Of a stretch of 64,000 bases of DNA, positions 23,320 through 36,062 are shown in pieces; position 1 is the stretch's first letter; every line of letters begins with the position of its first letter. Made by a program: the position numbers and the translations under genes. Below the pieces are notes generated by a model that was not told the DNA's origin, searched no databases, and saw only the letters and a list, made by a program, of their open reading frames with translations. Source of the stretch: Salvator merianae (taxonomy: Eukaryota; Chordata; Lepidosauria; Squamata; Teiidae); the NCBI GenBank assembly GCA_003586115.2, contig QVOM02000073.1:40091192-40155191 (forward strand), read 5' to 3'.

Positions 23320-23830
23320 AAATCATAAGATCATCTTTGAAGAAACAGAAACTATAGACAGAGCCAAGGGATTCCATGAATTAGCTATCAGGCAGGTCAT
23401 TGAAATAAGCCAACACCTGTATAACTTTAACAGAGAACAAAGTCCGTCTTTCAGCCACTGGTGGAAAACTCTCTATAAAAACAAACAATCAACAAAAGAG
23501 ACACGCAAATTGAACAAACCAGAAACTGTTAAGCATACATGCAATGTCCCATCATCAGGGATTATGTTAATGAATAGTGGTCAGGAAAGCAGCAGCAAAC
23601 CACTATTAACTCCTACTCCTACAAAACCATTGGTTACAAATTACAATGCCTTATTATCTAAGATTAGCTGCCAAGAAGTAAACAGACAAGAGACATCTAT
23701 AAGAAGGGTGACATGGTCCAGCATACCATCAGTTGTTTTTGACTCTTCCAGAAGACAGATCCTCTGAAGATGGACATTGTAACTATGTCCAAAAGCTTAG
23801 GTTCTCAGAAGAACTATGGAACATGGCACA
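23320..23830 (+). mobile_element. Retroelement remnant, possibly Penelope-like C-terminus
   Basis: A broken reading encodes residues like AIRQVIEISQHLYNFNRE, then SHWW.TLYK. This recalls the C-terminal GIY-YIG region of Penelope-like elements, where EAI.I and NRD precede W (known pattern, matched only loosely). The tail 'tctgaagatggac..tgtaactatg' also resembles such elements. Confidence is low because no catalytic GIY-YIG motif is visible. Confidence 0.35.
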
Positions 23831-24040
23831 ACAGCCCAAAAACTACTACAAATGAGATTGAAACTGGCTGTGAAAGTCTACATTCTACCATAAATTGCTT
23901 CAGTTAGATACAGACCAAAATCACCAAACTGTAGAAATCAGTATTTTGTACTACAGCAAAACAGAAAAGATAGCATTCAAATCTCAAGTCAATCCTCTCA
24001 GTATTTTTTGTTTTGGGTTCTGTGACCCCATGAGTATTTG

Positions 24041-24406
24041 TAGAAATGTGTATGAACTAAATTCATTGGTTTGGTTCATTAAGTTTGGTTTGATTTAGAA
24101 CCAGGTTGAACAAGCTGACCCAGCTCGCATCAAACCTCAAACAGTTTGCAAACTGTTCAATCATTAAAAAGAGAAAATACAATCAAATACACTGAAAAGC
24201 CCCATTTAAAAGGCCAGATGGGGGTTGAATAGAACTGGTTTGAATCGAACTAGGTGGTTCAATCCATTTGAATGAAAACATCCCAGTTTTGCTCAACCTG
24301 AACTGGCACATCCCGAACAGGGATGTGGTTTGGTTTGATTCTAACTGGGTCAAGCCACCCAGTTCAATTGGAACTGGATTGAACCCATACTGAATGTGTA
24401 CATCTA
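24041..24406. mobile_element. hAT-like MITE with worn termini
   Basis: It begins TAGAAATGTGTATGAAC and ends 'gaatgtgtacatcta', an approximate inverted pair near the hAT-type TAGGG.TGTGCACGAAC terminus. The interior is full of mutually complementary 'ggtttggttt' and 'gaactggattgaacc' words. It is non-coding. Confidence 0.55.
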
Positions 24407-25405
24407 TACTATTGCCAAATGAGGAGGACAAACAGGGGAAGCTTATGATCTTCATGATTTGCCTGGGGATTTCTCAGAACTATTTGGCTACTCCAGTTGA
24501 ATTCTTTTCCTGATTCTGGAAGGCTGAGCTTATTTTTCTTGTTGCTGTTGTTTTTATCATATTGAATCATCTGTACCAAACTGAAAAAGTCAAAAAATTA
24601 ATTCTGTTGAGCACAATATAAATGAAAAAAAGTTAACTTGAAGGAGTATGGAGAGAAATTATGTGTTTTCTTAAAGCTGAAAGATATTTTGGAGCTATTG
24701 AACACCTAATGATTCACACTTTAGACGCTTGGATTTGAAAAGCTCAAAGTGAAAGAGGTTTAAAATACTGCTCTTTAAAGAGGCAATTACTTATTTAATC
24801 AGCTATGTTTTTATCATTGGGGGAGGGGAAGGAGCTATTTCATGTAGGAGAGCAAAAATGACTCATAAAATGAGCCTTCACTATAGAACTGGGGGGAAGG
24901 CTAGTATTACCATCAAAATGGTGAACATGATTCAAAGAAATATGCAATAAGACTTGACAGTGAATATGTGCAAGCCGAAGAGTCACTCGGGTTCATTCAG
25001 CAGCCTTCATCTATCGAAGTCTTGGGCTTCATTATGCTGTCACCAAAGAAGTTTTCTCCATGGTAGAGGGGATGCAGTGACTTGCATAGTGAGCAGGCGT
25101 GGCTTCCCAGTTTCTTTAGAACTAGTGGTTTGGCAGTCTCCTCTGAGATATGTGCAATGGCATTCTGATTGCTTAAATATAAAAAGCAGTTTTAGGTTTA
25201 TTTTCAGTCCAGGGGTGTTTATATGGATGCGTTGTGCTGATTTTTTCAGAAATTTATTTCTGAAATCAATGCAAGCTACAGAGTGAAATGTTAAACCTGG
25301 ATTATATCATCCTTGGAGTGTCCAGAAGCAGCAGCATCTCACACTCATCATATTCTATGCAGGTTCTGACAAAATCCATTCATGGCACTAGTATGTTTCA
25401 AATAA
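24407..25405. other. No gene seen
   Basis: About 1 kb. The 110-residue frame at 24954-25286 has no family signature. Confidence 0.45.
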
Positions 25406-25883
25406 GGCCATTTCTGCATTTATCAGCAGTTGGTTGGGATCAGTGAGTCTAGAATAACCAAAGCCACTGATTCCAACAGGAAAGCGTGTGTGGGATCAGC
25501 ACTTTCTGCACCAACAGTACTGATCTGGATCAGCCCACACCATGGCCTCAGAAGCTCACACAAGACTTGCAACTGCACTCCCAAGCCTCCAACAGCTAGG
25601 AACAAAATTTCCTAGCCTTGGGGTCTCTGGGGTGTGCATTTCAGCAACATGCTACGGCATGCTGCTGAAATGCACCCCTGGTAGTCCCAAAAATGGGAGG
25701 TGTGCCTTTTACATCCCTCCTGTGTTCTGGATCTGGTCCACTGGTAGACCCAATTAAATGGGTCTACTAGTGATCCAGTAGGGGGCAGGGTCTCCTAGAT
25801 CTGTATTAATGTGCAGCTCTGGAGGCCTAGATGCGAATTACATGAGCCCTCAATCCAGATTAAGGGTCCATGCAGAAAAGGCC
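25406..25883. mobile_element. Group D foldback DNA transposon, near complete
   Basis: The termini are GGCCATTTCTGCATTTATC and TTAAGGGTCCATGCAGAAAAGGCC. Internal landmarks are 'gatcagtgagtctag', 'catttcagcaacatgc', 'ctggtccactggtagaccca' and the palindromic 'gacccaattaaatgggtc'. It is non-coding. Confidence 0.7.
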
Positions 25884-27056
25884 TTGCTGCTTTATTTAGG
25901 ACTAGGGTACTTCTTTTCAACTTTGGCAGCATCCAGAGAACTAAAAATGGCTGCCTGGTAAAGGTGCCAGGACATGGCAACTGCCTGTCACCAGTTCCAT
26001 TGGGTCTGCAGTCAGCATTCAAGGAAGGAAATCCACCCTCAAAAACACCTTCTAGAAAACCCTGGAAAAGCACTACAAAAGCAGACCTTACACCCCTGCA
26101 CCTCTGCCACCACTGTGTAGAGAAGCAGCAGCAATAGGAATGACTTACCTTCACTACTTTCTGCCTGACACAATGAACAAGTGACTGGGAGGCACCAGTC
26201 GCATACACAGGGTGCCTCCCAACTCAACAGCAGGATTGGATGATCCTTCCACAAGGATACCAATTTCCCATGCTTTGAAAATGCTCCCTTCTCTTTCAAG
26301 ATGGTGACAGGTTCTTTCAGTTTGTCCAGCCAAAGTGTTAATGGTTCAGTTGCTTCACGATATGTAGCCAGAATTAGTAGAGTGGAAGGCTTCTGCCAGG
26401 TCCAGCACTCCAGCTTCTCTGGAGTCATCTCGGCAGTCCTCTGTGGAGCTGCTCTCAAAATAGGGGCCAGTTCTATGGGGACAGTGGGTCAGAGGGTGGC
26501 CCATTCCTTCAAAGACAGTTCCTCCTTTTAATCCTTGTTTTTTCCCTTTCAGGGGGTCAGTCAAAGCAGGAGGTAGAGGAATGTGTGCTTCCCTTTAAGG
26601 CCAGATCACTTCTTTCTAGACTCATATTTGTAGGTGCTTCATCTATCAGATAGTACAAATGGCTAATCAGCAGTATTGTCATCAGATTTATATTCTATTT
26701 TCCAAGACAAACCAATACTAGCTGTCACCATGTCCACATTGTGGCCTCCATAAAAAACAGGAGTGCGCATCTTGGTAACAGTTTATTATGCAGATTCATC
26801 TGCAGAGACAGTGAAGCACACAACTAAACTAGGAAAACTTTAAGTAACTGAGGGAAAGGCAACTTCTTATATTTTCAAGACATGTACAGAGAGGAAACAA
26901 AAGACAGTATGCAATGCATGTCAACTGCTGACACTTAGCAAACACAAATAACAAGTTATTTTATGATGCAAGAGAGGCACAAATATCCTAAAAGATAGAT
27001 AAGGTCTGTTCTTTAAAAACAAAATGTTCTTTTGCAACTTTCAAGATAAACACTGT
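25884..27056. other. No convincing gene
   Basis: Two overlapping minus-strand frames (137 residues at 25795-26208, partly in the preceding element, and 139 residues at 26039-26458) are the longest here. They are in different phases and show neither a recognised domain nor supporting splice structure. Confidence 0.45.
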
Positions 27057-27195
27057 TGTCGGGTACCACCAAGTCAAGTCTGACTTCTGGTTGACTGCAT
27101 GGGCATCTCCATGGATACCTCTAGGCAATTTTCTTGGCAGAGATACAGAAGTGGTTTGCCATTTCCTACTTCTGGGGAGAAGCTGACCACCCTCT
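27057..27195. mobile_element. Possible SINE fragment (Sauria-type region)
   Basis: The words 'aagtcaagtctgacttctgg' and 'agaagtggtttgccatttcct' resemble a reptile interspersed repeat I recall ('gacttatggcgacc', 'ggtttgccattgcct'). No RNA-polymerase III promoter part is retained. Confidence 0.4.
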
Positions 27196-27620
27196 GTTTT
27201 TCTCTGAATTTAGAATGTCATTTGGACAAATGGTAGCCTTCTTCCCCAGTAACTGGCTTTTATAGCAGCTGCAAATGTTATCTTAAAATACTGAATAAAA
27301 GTGTCTTGTACTACAACACCAGTCCACAAATATGCTGTAATTTGATAACACGCACAAAAATGTCCATTTGCAACCCGCATTTTGTGAAGAGGTGATGATG
27401 ATAATAGTACTCGATCACTGAAAGACATTTTCAAGCAGATTAAATAATAAGCTCACTATGGTAATTTTTATGCCTCTCTCAACTTCACAACTTTCTGGAA
27501 CACTGTTATCAAATGATCTCAGAGATATGATTTTTAAAAGGCATGTTTGATCAGAAGACAGGGAACTGACTTCTGAGAAAGGCCTGTGTAGATGAATTAG
27601 CTTCAGTTGGCGTGAATAAA

Positions 27621-27950
27621 GGCCTGTTCACACTTGCAAGTGTAGAATGGTATACCATTCTACACTGGAACAAACCCAGTGTTGCAGTAGCCATCTGCAT
27701 TGCAAGGGCTGGAACAGCTCAGAACTGGGCTTCCAACACTTGTAGTACAGATGCTAGCCTGCTCACCATGAGGGTGGCTGCAGAAACATCCAGCCACCAC
27801 CATGACAACTGGGGACACAGTGCACAACTGTGTTTGCCACAGCCACACTGTGGCCCACAGTATTTGCCCCCAGAGGCAATTTAGCTGTCCACAGCTAGTA
27901 ATGTTCAGGAGCATCTGCAGACATTTCTGAGTGCTGTTGCCTCTGCAGAG
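27621..27950. mobile_element. Group C foldback transposon, 3' truncated
   Basis: It begins GGCCTGTTCACACTTGCAAG, then the palindrome GTAGAATGGTATACCATTCTAC. The interior is close to the 639-1096 copy ('gctggaacagc', 'aatttagctgtccacagctagta'). The right terminus is missing. Confidence 0.65.
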
Positions 27951-28249
27951 TGCAGGTGCCCCTGTGCCACACCCCTGGTGGGAATAAGGACTGTTGTCAG
28001 TTTCCTCTTGTTTTAGAATAACATAAAATAGTCCCAAGATAGCTAGTAGTTATGGTTTTCTGTCCACCTTTACTTCAGAGAATGATCCACAACGTCAGAA
28101 GCAAATCCCGCAACACAAACCCCTGTCAACGCTTGGAAATTGTAGCTGCAGTATGAATTTATTGCTCATTCCAGTTTTCAAGCTTTTCAGTACTAAAGGA
28201 GAAGATTGGCTTGTGTTGTAATCTTCTTTCTGCTCATAAGACTCAAATT

Positions 28250-28760
28250 TTAAAAGGAACTGTGCTTCTGTAACTGTTTTGTGCTCCTGTGCTCACAGTT
28301 GCTGATATGTTTTGCTACTTTGAAGCTTCATCAGAACTTTAGAATTTTCCCAGGGCAGAGACTGCTTTTGGTCTGTCTGGAAGGTGAGAAATAATCTGTG
28401 CGATTTTTTTAAACTTAAGTTTAGGGCTTTCTTTTAGTGGCTAAGTTTAGATCTCAGGCTTATACATCCCCTTTTTTAACTGTCAATACTTCTTTTCTGT
28501 TTGATCTGTCAAAATCTGTCCTTTCATTCATAAGAAAAGGACTCTGTGCTGCTGTTAAGGGTTAGTGCATGTGCAGTGAGTTTCTAGTAGTGGAACATCT
28601 ATTGGACAATACCTCTAAGGGCAATATTTTCTAGATTTATTTTCTCTAAAGTTTGAATTGACAATCAGCTGGTCCTTGTCAAAATTGACGGTTTTGCTAG
28701 TTTTGCCTTGTTTTAAATACTTTTTCTGTATTTTAAATAAAAAATTGGAGTTGTTTTTGA
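28250..28760 (+). mobile_element. LTR-like segment, family E, partial copy (candidate)
   Basis: The part 'ctgtcaaaatctgtcctttcattcataagaaaagg' corresponds to 'ctgtcaaaattgtcatgatttgccctttccattcataaaaaagcc' at about 37142-37190, in the same orientation. Only part of the unit is recognisable. Confidence 0.35.
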
Positions 28761-29667
28761 AGAATGCTTTGTTTGTTTTTATGGGTTATTTTGTGTTTTT
28801 AAATCCTGGGTCAAATGATGCTTGCCTTTCAGAGTTTTGTGTTTGGAAAAGTTATTTCTTTGGATTAATATTTCCCATGGTATTGCTCATAATAACACAC
28901 AGAAATCATATCAATTCTTTCATGGCACTTTGTAATACCTTGCAAGTGATCTCAGTTGTTCTAAATCAAGAAATTAATGGTGGTTTGGAATGAATGTACT
29001 GACCCTAATTTAAAACATGTGAGTTATATGTAAACTTTGCTTAATTTCACTGATGGTGTGATCCCAAACAGTAAGAATAACCTGTACTTTAAAATCATGA
29101 TTTGGGGAAGCATGCTTTCCACTGCACTGAATTCAGAAATAAAGCTATGAAATTTTGGCAACATAAAGTAGATTGTCTTTCAGAATTTTATGGAATTATA
29201 TTTATTTTGCAATAATAATTAACCATTATTTCATTGAAATTCTTCTTATGATTCCTAAAATTTTACAGTTTATCAGTCAAAGAGTTAAAAAAGACTTGAA
29301 CTTGAATTACACTACCATAAGATTTCTGCATATAATCTCATATTATTTTAAAAAGTACTTCAGATAAAACATCAAGTGAAAATCTGTCTGATTTAAAATG
29401 CCAAATGCCTCTAAAACTTTTTTTTACAGAATTTTGAATTGTTGCTGATTATATTCAGAAGGAATACAGTTACCAAAAGTATTGACTCAACTGCTAAGCA
29501 TGATGAAATCTGACATAGCAGTTTCTAACAATTTATTCAATACAATAATTTGGATTGTGACACAAACATGTATATTTGCTGAAGAAGAAAAAAGAAATTT
29601 GCCACACCAATGTTTTTACAAATATCAGCAACTGTTCACTTTAACCTGTGGCAGTCTGCATGCTAGC
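28761..29667. other. No gene seen; AT-rich
   Basis: Strongly AT-rich DNA with short frames only. Confidence 0.45.
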
Positions 29668-30706
29668 ATTTGGTGGTAGCAAGCATCAGGCATGCTTGCT
29701 AGCCAAGTGCGTTCACACCGGAAGATGGCCACAGCAACCAGGAGCGGACCTCATCCGCTGCCGATTGCTACTACAGCTGGTGCAGTAATTTGAAGTCCAA
29801 ATCCTTACCTGAAGCTCAAAGTGCTCATTCCATTTGCACTTAACTTGCACCACGGCAGTGGCCATCTTCTGGGTGATGGGCCTGCCCAAAATGCATATGT
29901 GATGGGCAGTCGGGCCCACACAAGGCCCCGCTTGGGCCTGCAATGCTGGATGGGGCCACCCTGCGTCCCATCCAGCATTCTGGTGCCCGATCGGCTGCAC
30001 GCCAGATGGTTGCCACGGCAGTGGCCTGTAAGTGTCAGGCCACTACCATGATGATGGGGAGGCCTGCACAGTGCAGAGGCATGACATGGATCATGCCTGT
30101 GCACTAGGCCCCTTGCCATAGCACCATCGGGCCTACAGGATTGGACCCGTGGCACCCCGATCAGGTCCGTGGTACCCCAATCAGGCCTGTGCGGACCAAT
30201 CTGTGTGGCCTGATCACCCCAATTGGGCCGTGCGGGCCCAATTGGGGCACCATGGGCCCAATTGGGTAGGCCCAATGGCGCTACAGCAAGGGGCTCAGTG
30301 CGCAGGTGTCATCCGCATCACACATGTGCACTGCATGTTGCCATGGCAGCAACCCAATGCTTTCAGGCTGCTGCCATGGTGACCATCCAGCACACACCCA
30401 ATCAGGCACCAGAATACCAGGCGAGGCTCAGCGCAACCCCATCTGGCATCCCAGGCCCGATCAGGGAATCATTTGGGCCTGCACAAAAGGGTAGGCTCCA
30501 TTGCCCATTGCGTCTGCACACACATGCATGTGGGGCTTCTGCTGGTCACCATGGCAGTGATCAGCTGCTTGCTAGCCGCTGTCATGGTGAGGATCAGGCA
30601 TGGCTACTGGTGTTTGCACCCACGAACGCCGGTTGAGGTAAGGTTTTAGGCCCCATAGTGTAGGCCCCATAGTGTAGTCTATTCCACCGTAGAATGGGCT
30701 AAAAAC
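29668..30706. mobile_element. Large group C foldback transposon, GC-rich, about 1 kb
   Basis: The left part 'ggtagcaagcatcaggcatgcttgctagccaagtgcgttcacac' is the group's right-end type, in inverse orientation. The right end stops at 'ccaccgtagaatgggcta'. The core contains repeated 'ctggatgggg', 'ccgatcagg' and 'caattgggcc' words, and a short tandem array at about 30125-30290. GC and CpG content is far above the flanks. Overlapping frames of 137 and 156 residues inside are palindrome artefacts. Confidence 0.7.
30125..30290. repeat. Minisatellite-like palindromic array inside the group C element
   Basis: Units of roughly 20-28 bp carry 'ccc.atcagg.c.gtg', repeated with variations, then CCAATTGGGCC-type palindromes (for example 30217-30250 and 30256-30266). 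Confidence 0.6.
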
Positions 30707-31031
30707 TGTGCTTTCATTTTGTGTTCCATTAATCACACTGGTACCAGAATAGGTTTGTGCTGTGCAAGTGTTTACACTGCAAAATACCAGCATATGAAAC
30801 ATCCATTAGTAAAGCAAAATATAGTTAATTCTATGGACAAAGAACAATGCATATTTCAGATTTATGGCCTCTGTAACAATAATAAAGAATCACTGTTTAT
30901 GCATATTGCCTGTTTCATTAGCATTTGGCAAAAACAAAAATAGCTTTTTCATTTATTGGAAAATTGACTTCAAATCCATTTTGCTTGTGGTATCTAAAAA
31001 TTAATCTGCAACTGCATAATATGTAAACTAA

Positions 31032-31440
31032 GGACCTTTCTCCAACAGTCCTTCATCGGGATCAAGAAGAGCATTATGAGCCTCCCTAATACATGTTAGT
31101 GTGGAATATGGGGAGACTCCACCTGCCACTGGTACATTCCATCCACACAGGATGGACTCTGATCCAAATCAAAGCACCCTTAATCTGGATCAGATTGAGG
31201 TTTTCAGGCATGCCGCCTTGACCTGGTCCATGTCCCAGTTATGGGGGGGGGGGTATTTGGGGCAGCACATCTTATTGACTGGGCATCTGAAAAGGCTCCT
31301 ACAGCATTGCTTCAGCAGTAACTTCTGGGAGCTTGTTAAGCACATAAAAGGAAAGGAGGGAGGGAGGCACATGAGAAGATCCTGGAAGTTGCTATTGAAT
31401 TATGCCACAGAAGCCCAACCAGACATCCTGATAGATTAAT
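31032..31440. mobile_element. Possible group D element, degraded
   Basis: It begins GGACCTTTCTCCAACAGTC, a worn terminus, and contains 'catgttagtgtggaatatgggg' and 'gatccaaatc...atctggatcagat'. The right end cannot be placed. Confidence 0.4.
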
Positions 31441-32484
31441 CCATGCTGAGGGAGAATGTGAATGTCTGGTGGGCCATCTCAAGGCCTATGTTGGTCTTTC
31501 CATTAACACCCAGCAGTGCCCTTCACTGTCTAGAGACAGCAACAGTGTCTGCATTGGAGTTTTTCAATTTATTTTTCTATTTCCTATTATTTGCATAGAG
31601 TTGTTCAAAAGAATCTATGCAGTAGTAGCCATATCACATCTGTCTTCTTTTATAAGCTCAGTAAGAACACAACTTAATTGGGCTAAAACTGGGGCTGTGT
31701 TCTCATCCAGTTAAAAAACAAAACAAAAACCCTTTGTGGCAGCTTAGCAGTGGTATACGGACAGTTTGTAAGTGGAATCATTCACAGACCAGTCTGCCCA
31801 TCCCCCTTCTTATGAAAAGGAGGATTAGGCATGAGAACACGATGGCTACATCTCTCTAAGGTACTTCTGAGTTGGTTTTGGAGGGGTGGCTATGTCTGAA
31901 TGCAGCCTAGGTTTCCTTTTCTTGGCTGTAGCTCTCCCAGGCCATCATGAAGCCTTCGCAGGCTGCAGTTCTGCTACCCAGTCTCAGCTCTGAAACATTC
32001 CTCCTGCATCCCTTGTGAGTGAACCCATGCTCACCATTACTTGCATCCTTTCCAGGAAAATACCAAGAGTCAAAGCTAAGCCTTTCCCAATGCACAATAT
32101 TCTAACCAGGAATATAGTCTGTAGCAAGCTGGATTGAAATGGCACCAAATGGTTGTGGCGTGTTCTTCCGATGATGCAGAACATGCACGCACATTTTTTT
32201 GGACTGCCACCCCTTTGTTGCCTTGGCCAAAACACACAGGCTTCTAGCCTAATGCTTCTTGCCCTCAACTGTTCTTATAGGTAGGCACAGTTAGATGACA
32301 GCCAGTGAAACTGGAATTTGTAGCATAAAATAGGTGTCCTGAGAAATCTCATTTTAATTCCTTTTAACTACCCTTCTCTTCCTCCTCTGGCATAATCTAT
32401 GTCTGATTTGCAATGCCAGGCACAGTGGTACCTTACACTGATTACAATTTCTGAACCATTTTCAAGGAGAGTTCTGTGTACAGT
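31441..32484. other. No gene seen
   Basis: Mixed DNA with short frames on both strands (up to 94 residues) and no family signature. Confidence 0.45.
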
Positions 32485-32854
32485 GCATTATAATGGTCTA
32501 GTCTACAAGTTACAACAGTATGGATTACTGTGGCCAAGGTATCTGTATCCAGAAAGGTCCATACCTTGAAGTAAGCACTCCTAGACACCAATGCCATATA
32601 AGCCAAAAGAGACAGAGATTAATCCAAGAGCAACCTCAGACAATACATTTGGTCTTTCTAGGAGAATGCAAACTCAACAAAATACGAAATACACCTCCAT
32701 GGACTTCTAAATCTGTTGACAGACAATACTTATGTCTTTTCTGGATTCAGCTTCAATTTGTTGGGCCAGCTCCAGTTCATTATCACCTACAACAACAGTT
32801 AAGTACCTGAACTTCCTCTCCTGGGTTGGATGAATTGGAGAAATAGAGCTGAGT

Positions 32855-33118
32855 GCCCCAACGGTTTCATTTAGATGGAATAGTCTCCCCTCTGATATTC
32901 TTAGGGCACTTATGCTTCTGGTTTTTAGGTATCAATTGAAGACTTTTACCCAGACCTTTCCAGAGTGAATGTTTGTTTGTTTCCTCTATCCTTAATTTTA
33001 ATCATGTTTTCATATAACTATAATGACTTTAGTTGTTTTTATTCTCCATGTTTTGTAAATCACTTTGAGATTATATTTTAATGGGAAGTGGTATATAAAT
33101 ATTTTAAATTAATAAATA
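32855..33118 (+). mobile_element. L2-like LINE 3' end
   Basis: One frame reads WNSLPSDILRA, then VFRYQLKTF, then FPE and a stop. This is the same ORF2 C-terminal pattern as at 1887-1982. It is followed by 'taaatcactttgagattat' and 'agtggtatataaat', the L2-type 3' untranslated end. It is 5' truncated. Confidence 0.75.
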
Positions 33119-33219
33119 ATTTAGATTTTTCAAAGAATGGGAAGATCATCCCCTGTGGAACACCACAGGTTAATTTCAAGTGGGTTATTCAAAAAAATTC
33201 TCATGGCTATTATCTGGGT

Positions 33220-33540
33220 TCAGTCATGAAGATAGACATGGAACCACCACAATACAATGTCTCCAATTCCCAACCTCTGTAGCTTCTCCAGAGGAATACT
33301 GTGGTCAATGGTATCAAAAGCTGCCAAAAGTTTGAGAAGGATCAACAGGGTCATACTTCCCCATTCCCTCTGCCAATAAAGGTAATCAACCCAAGGCAGT
33401 TTCAGTGTCATAATCAGACCTGAAGTTAGATTGAAGTGAGTCCAAAGAAGCTGCTTCCTGCAAGCATGCCTGATATTGAGTCACTACCTCTATGCTCTCT
33501 AACAACCTTTCCAATAAGGCAATTAACACTGGGGCCAGGA
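33220..33540 (-). mobile_element. LINE reverse transcriptase fragment (L2-like)
   Basis: The minus strand encodes LLKLLAAFDTIDHSI followed by LEKLQRLGIGD and WFHVYL. This matches the conserved LDLSAAFDTVDH...L..LGI.G..L.WF block of L2-type reverse transcriptases (the first catalytic Asp is retained). The reading is lost toward the right (upstream on this strand). It is opposite in orientation to the adjacent L2 end, so it is a separate insertion or an inverted piece. Confidence 0.7.
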
Positions 33541-35755
33541 ATGGCATCTGGAAAAGGTGGCAGGGTACTATTCTTTAATATTCACTGGAACATCCCCCTT
33601 TCTCATTCTGACATTCATCACACTTGACCCACCTGACCATTCTGCTTTCATAGGATTGGCTAGAAGCAGAGTGTCTGCACATCATTGATCCAGATTTAGC
33701 AACCTTCACCCCAATGGGCAAAAGAAGTGGCCCTTTCTGCACTGTGGAATTTCCCACTCTGCGGTCATCCCTTCCAGAGGAGTCAGTGCAGAAATAACAT
33801 ATATCTTGTCCTGCTATCCACATATCAGCTCTTACTGTGGATAAACATCCTGTTTCTAGGAGGGAAATTTGTTCTCTGGCAGCATCTCAGAGAGGAAAGA
33901 TTCCAGGGCTATATCTTAGCTTTACCTCTCTTGTCATGGACCTCTCACCCTTACTGCAGTATTCACACACTGCCGCACAATATAATTTCCCATCTATGTC
34001 CCATATGAATGAAGTGCTAGTCTCTTAGAACCAACACCAGAAAGAGTCCCTCAAACACAGGAACAAGTTGTTGATGACTGATGTCTTGTTCTGGACTGAC
34101 CAGATATTCAAAAACAATACAGTATGAGCTTAGACATGCATGACAGGCATCCCAACATTCTGCTGTTTGGCGGGCATATAGTAGGAGTAATATCTTTAAG
34201 GCATTGTTAAGCTATCACATGTAAGTAAATTTATGCCTCCTTGATAATGTCTTGGTTCAGCCCATAATGAGAAAGAGCAACCATTACCTTGCCTAGTAGT
34301 TATTGGGACTGTGCCAAAATGTTTCTTGGATAGTACCCTGACGCCACTGTAGCATTTTTATTTGCTTTTGAGGCAGGTGCCTCTGCCTTATCGTTTTTCA
34401 AGCACCCATGGTTATTTCCAACCATCATTAAGTGCTGTTGTGTTGTTTTGTCTACACACCACAAGGCTGTCATTTCTATGCCCTCAACACATTACATTTA
34501 TATTAACATTGTTTTACAGAGATGCACAAAATATCTTCCTGGCGACAATGTCAAAGTTATTTATCACACTCCACTATAGGAGAAAAGCAAGAGATGTAGA
34601 CTATACCATTCAACAATGTATTTTTAGAGCTTCCTTTTTTTTTTTTTTTTTTTTTTAAGAGCAGCATTTTCCCCACAGGAAATATATCCTTACAGCAAAA
34701 GTCACTTCCACCTGATTTGTTAATTTAAAACTTTTGTGCCTTCGGCTTCTTGTTGAATTACATGAAGCTGCTATATCTAGTTAAAATTGCAGTCTCTCTA
34801 AATGAATATGATTTTTTTTAGCTGAATGCAGACCTATTAGATCATGTACCAATTATTGCAATACCGAGAGCTGAACTAGTATGATGATCTGTAGCAAATC
34901 TTATCCCTCCAATTTTTCATTATACACATTGGGACTAATAAAAAAATGCTTATTTCAGAAGGTTTAAGTTAAGATTTCTTAAAAGGGAACTCCATTATAC
35001 AAGGCCGAAGCGAGTGCCAGAGTATTATAGCAATTGTTTACATCCAATTAGCAAATGTGAAACCTTCAATGGAATATCATTCTACAAAAGTGTCTGCAAA
35101 TGCATAAAGCAGAAAATATAGATGTTCCTATGGAATGCTTATAGATGAGTATGGGTAAAAAGTTTCATTACATATGTTGAAAGATGTAAATGTTACATTG
35201 GGCACAGAAGTGGTCCATTCTTGGACTGGAATATTTTTTTAGCCCCAAAACAGAAGGAGTACCATCTGCTCAGTCTGTGCATGCTCAACCACAAAAACTT
35301 TGAAGCCACTAAAAAAAGTGTCCTGTTTTTGGTGCTTCCAACTGGGCCCATGGTGCAAAGTGCAAAATCAGTCATTTTTGGCACTTCCCAGGCAGCAGGA
35401 GTAGAGAGGTTGATCACTCCAGTGGCTTCTGGGCCTTCTACTCAGCAGTCACTGTGGAGTGAACCAGGGATCCAGTTGCTTCTGCAGAGTGTTTAGTATT
35501 GCTCTGTTTAGTGTTTAGTAAAAGAAGAGCTCCTGGGAACAGTATAGATGAATTATGTAATTAACAATAAATATATCCACAAATACCAAAATGATGTTCA
35601 GCTTCAAATTAACAGTATAAGGAGTAACCCTATAGCATCCTTCTCACCTTGGTTCCTTCCAAATGTTGGTGGACTGTATCTCCAAGCATCCTGACATTCA
35701 GCTATGCTGACTGGGAGAGACAGAAATTGTGATCAAATACATCTAATAGATACTA
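33541..35755. other. No gene seen; poly-T tract
   Basis: About 2.2 kb. It contains an uninterrupted T run at 34635-34656, perhaps the tail of a reverse-strand retroposon whose body is not recognisable. Frames up to 98 residues lack signatures. Confidence 0.45.
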
Positions 35756-36062
35756 GGGCCCTTTTCATACTTTAGTGACGCTCACTAGTGAAGTGCATCT
35801 GCACCGCACAGAGGCCCTGATGATCAGGAGCAGACTACAGCTGCTACCGATTGCTACTTGCTGTGGAGCACAAAATGGCACTCTACTGCTGTATTGGGAG
35901 CAACCGGACTGCTCCCCATACACTGTATTCGTACTCTCTTCCAGGTGCAAATGCAGAGTAGTGCAGCATGGCTGCAGCTGCGTAATCATGCTGCATTTCC
36001 AGTTACCATGACAACAGCTGGTTCTATGCCCAAGTGGTGAGGTTGGCAGAAAGTGCAAAAGT
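35756..36062. mobile_element. Group C-like foldback transposon, short
   Basis: It starts GGGCCCTTTTCATACTTTAG and ends 'ggcagaaagtgcaaaagtac'. It contains 'gatcaggagcagactacagctgctaccgattgctac', matched at 29735-29775 and 61505-61540. The opposed 97- and 78-residue frames are its two strands. Confidence 0.6.

Noticed and set aside
25795..26458. Two overlapping minus-strand frames of 137 and 139 residues
   Set aside because: They are in different phases, partly inside a group D element, and show no recognisable domain or splice signals.
29805..30275. 156-residue minus-strand frame and overlapping 137-residue plus frame
   Set aside because: Both lie in the palindromic GC-rich core of a group C foldback element. 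Low stop density from GC content explains them, and neither has a protein family signature.
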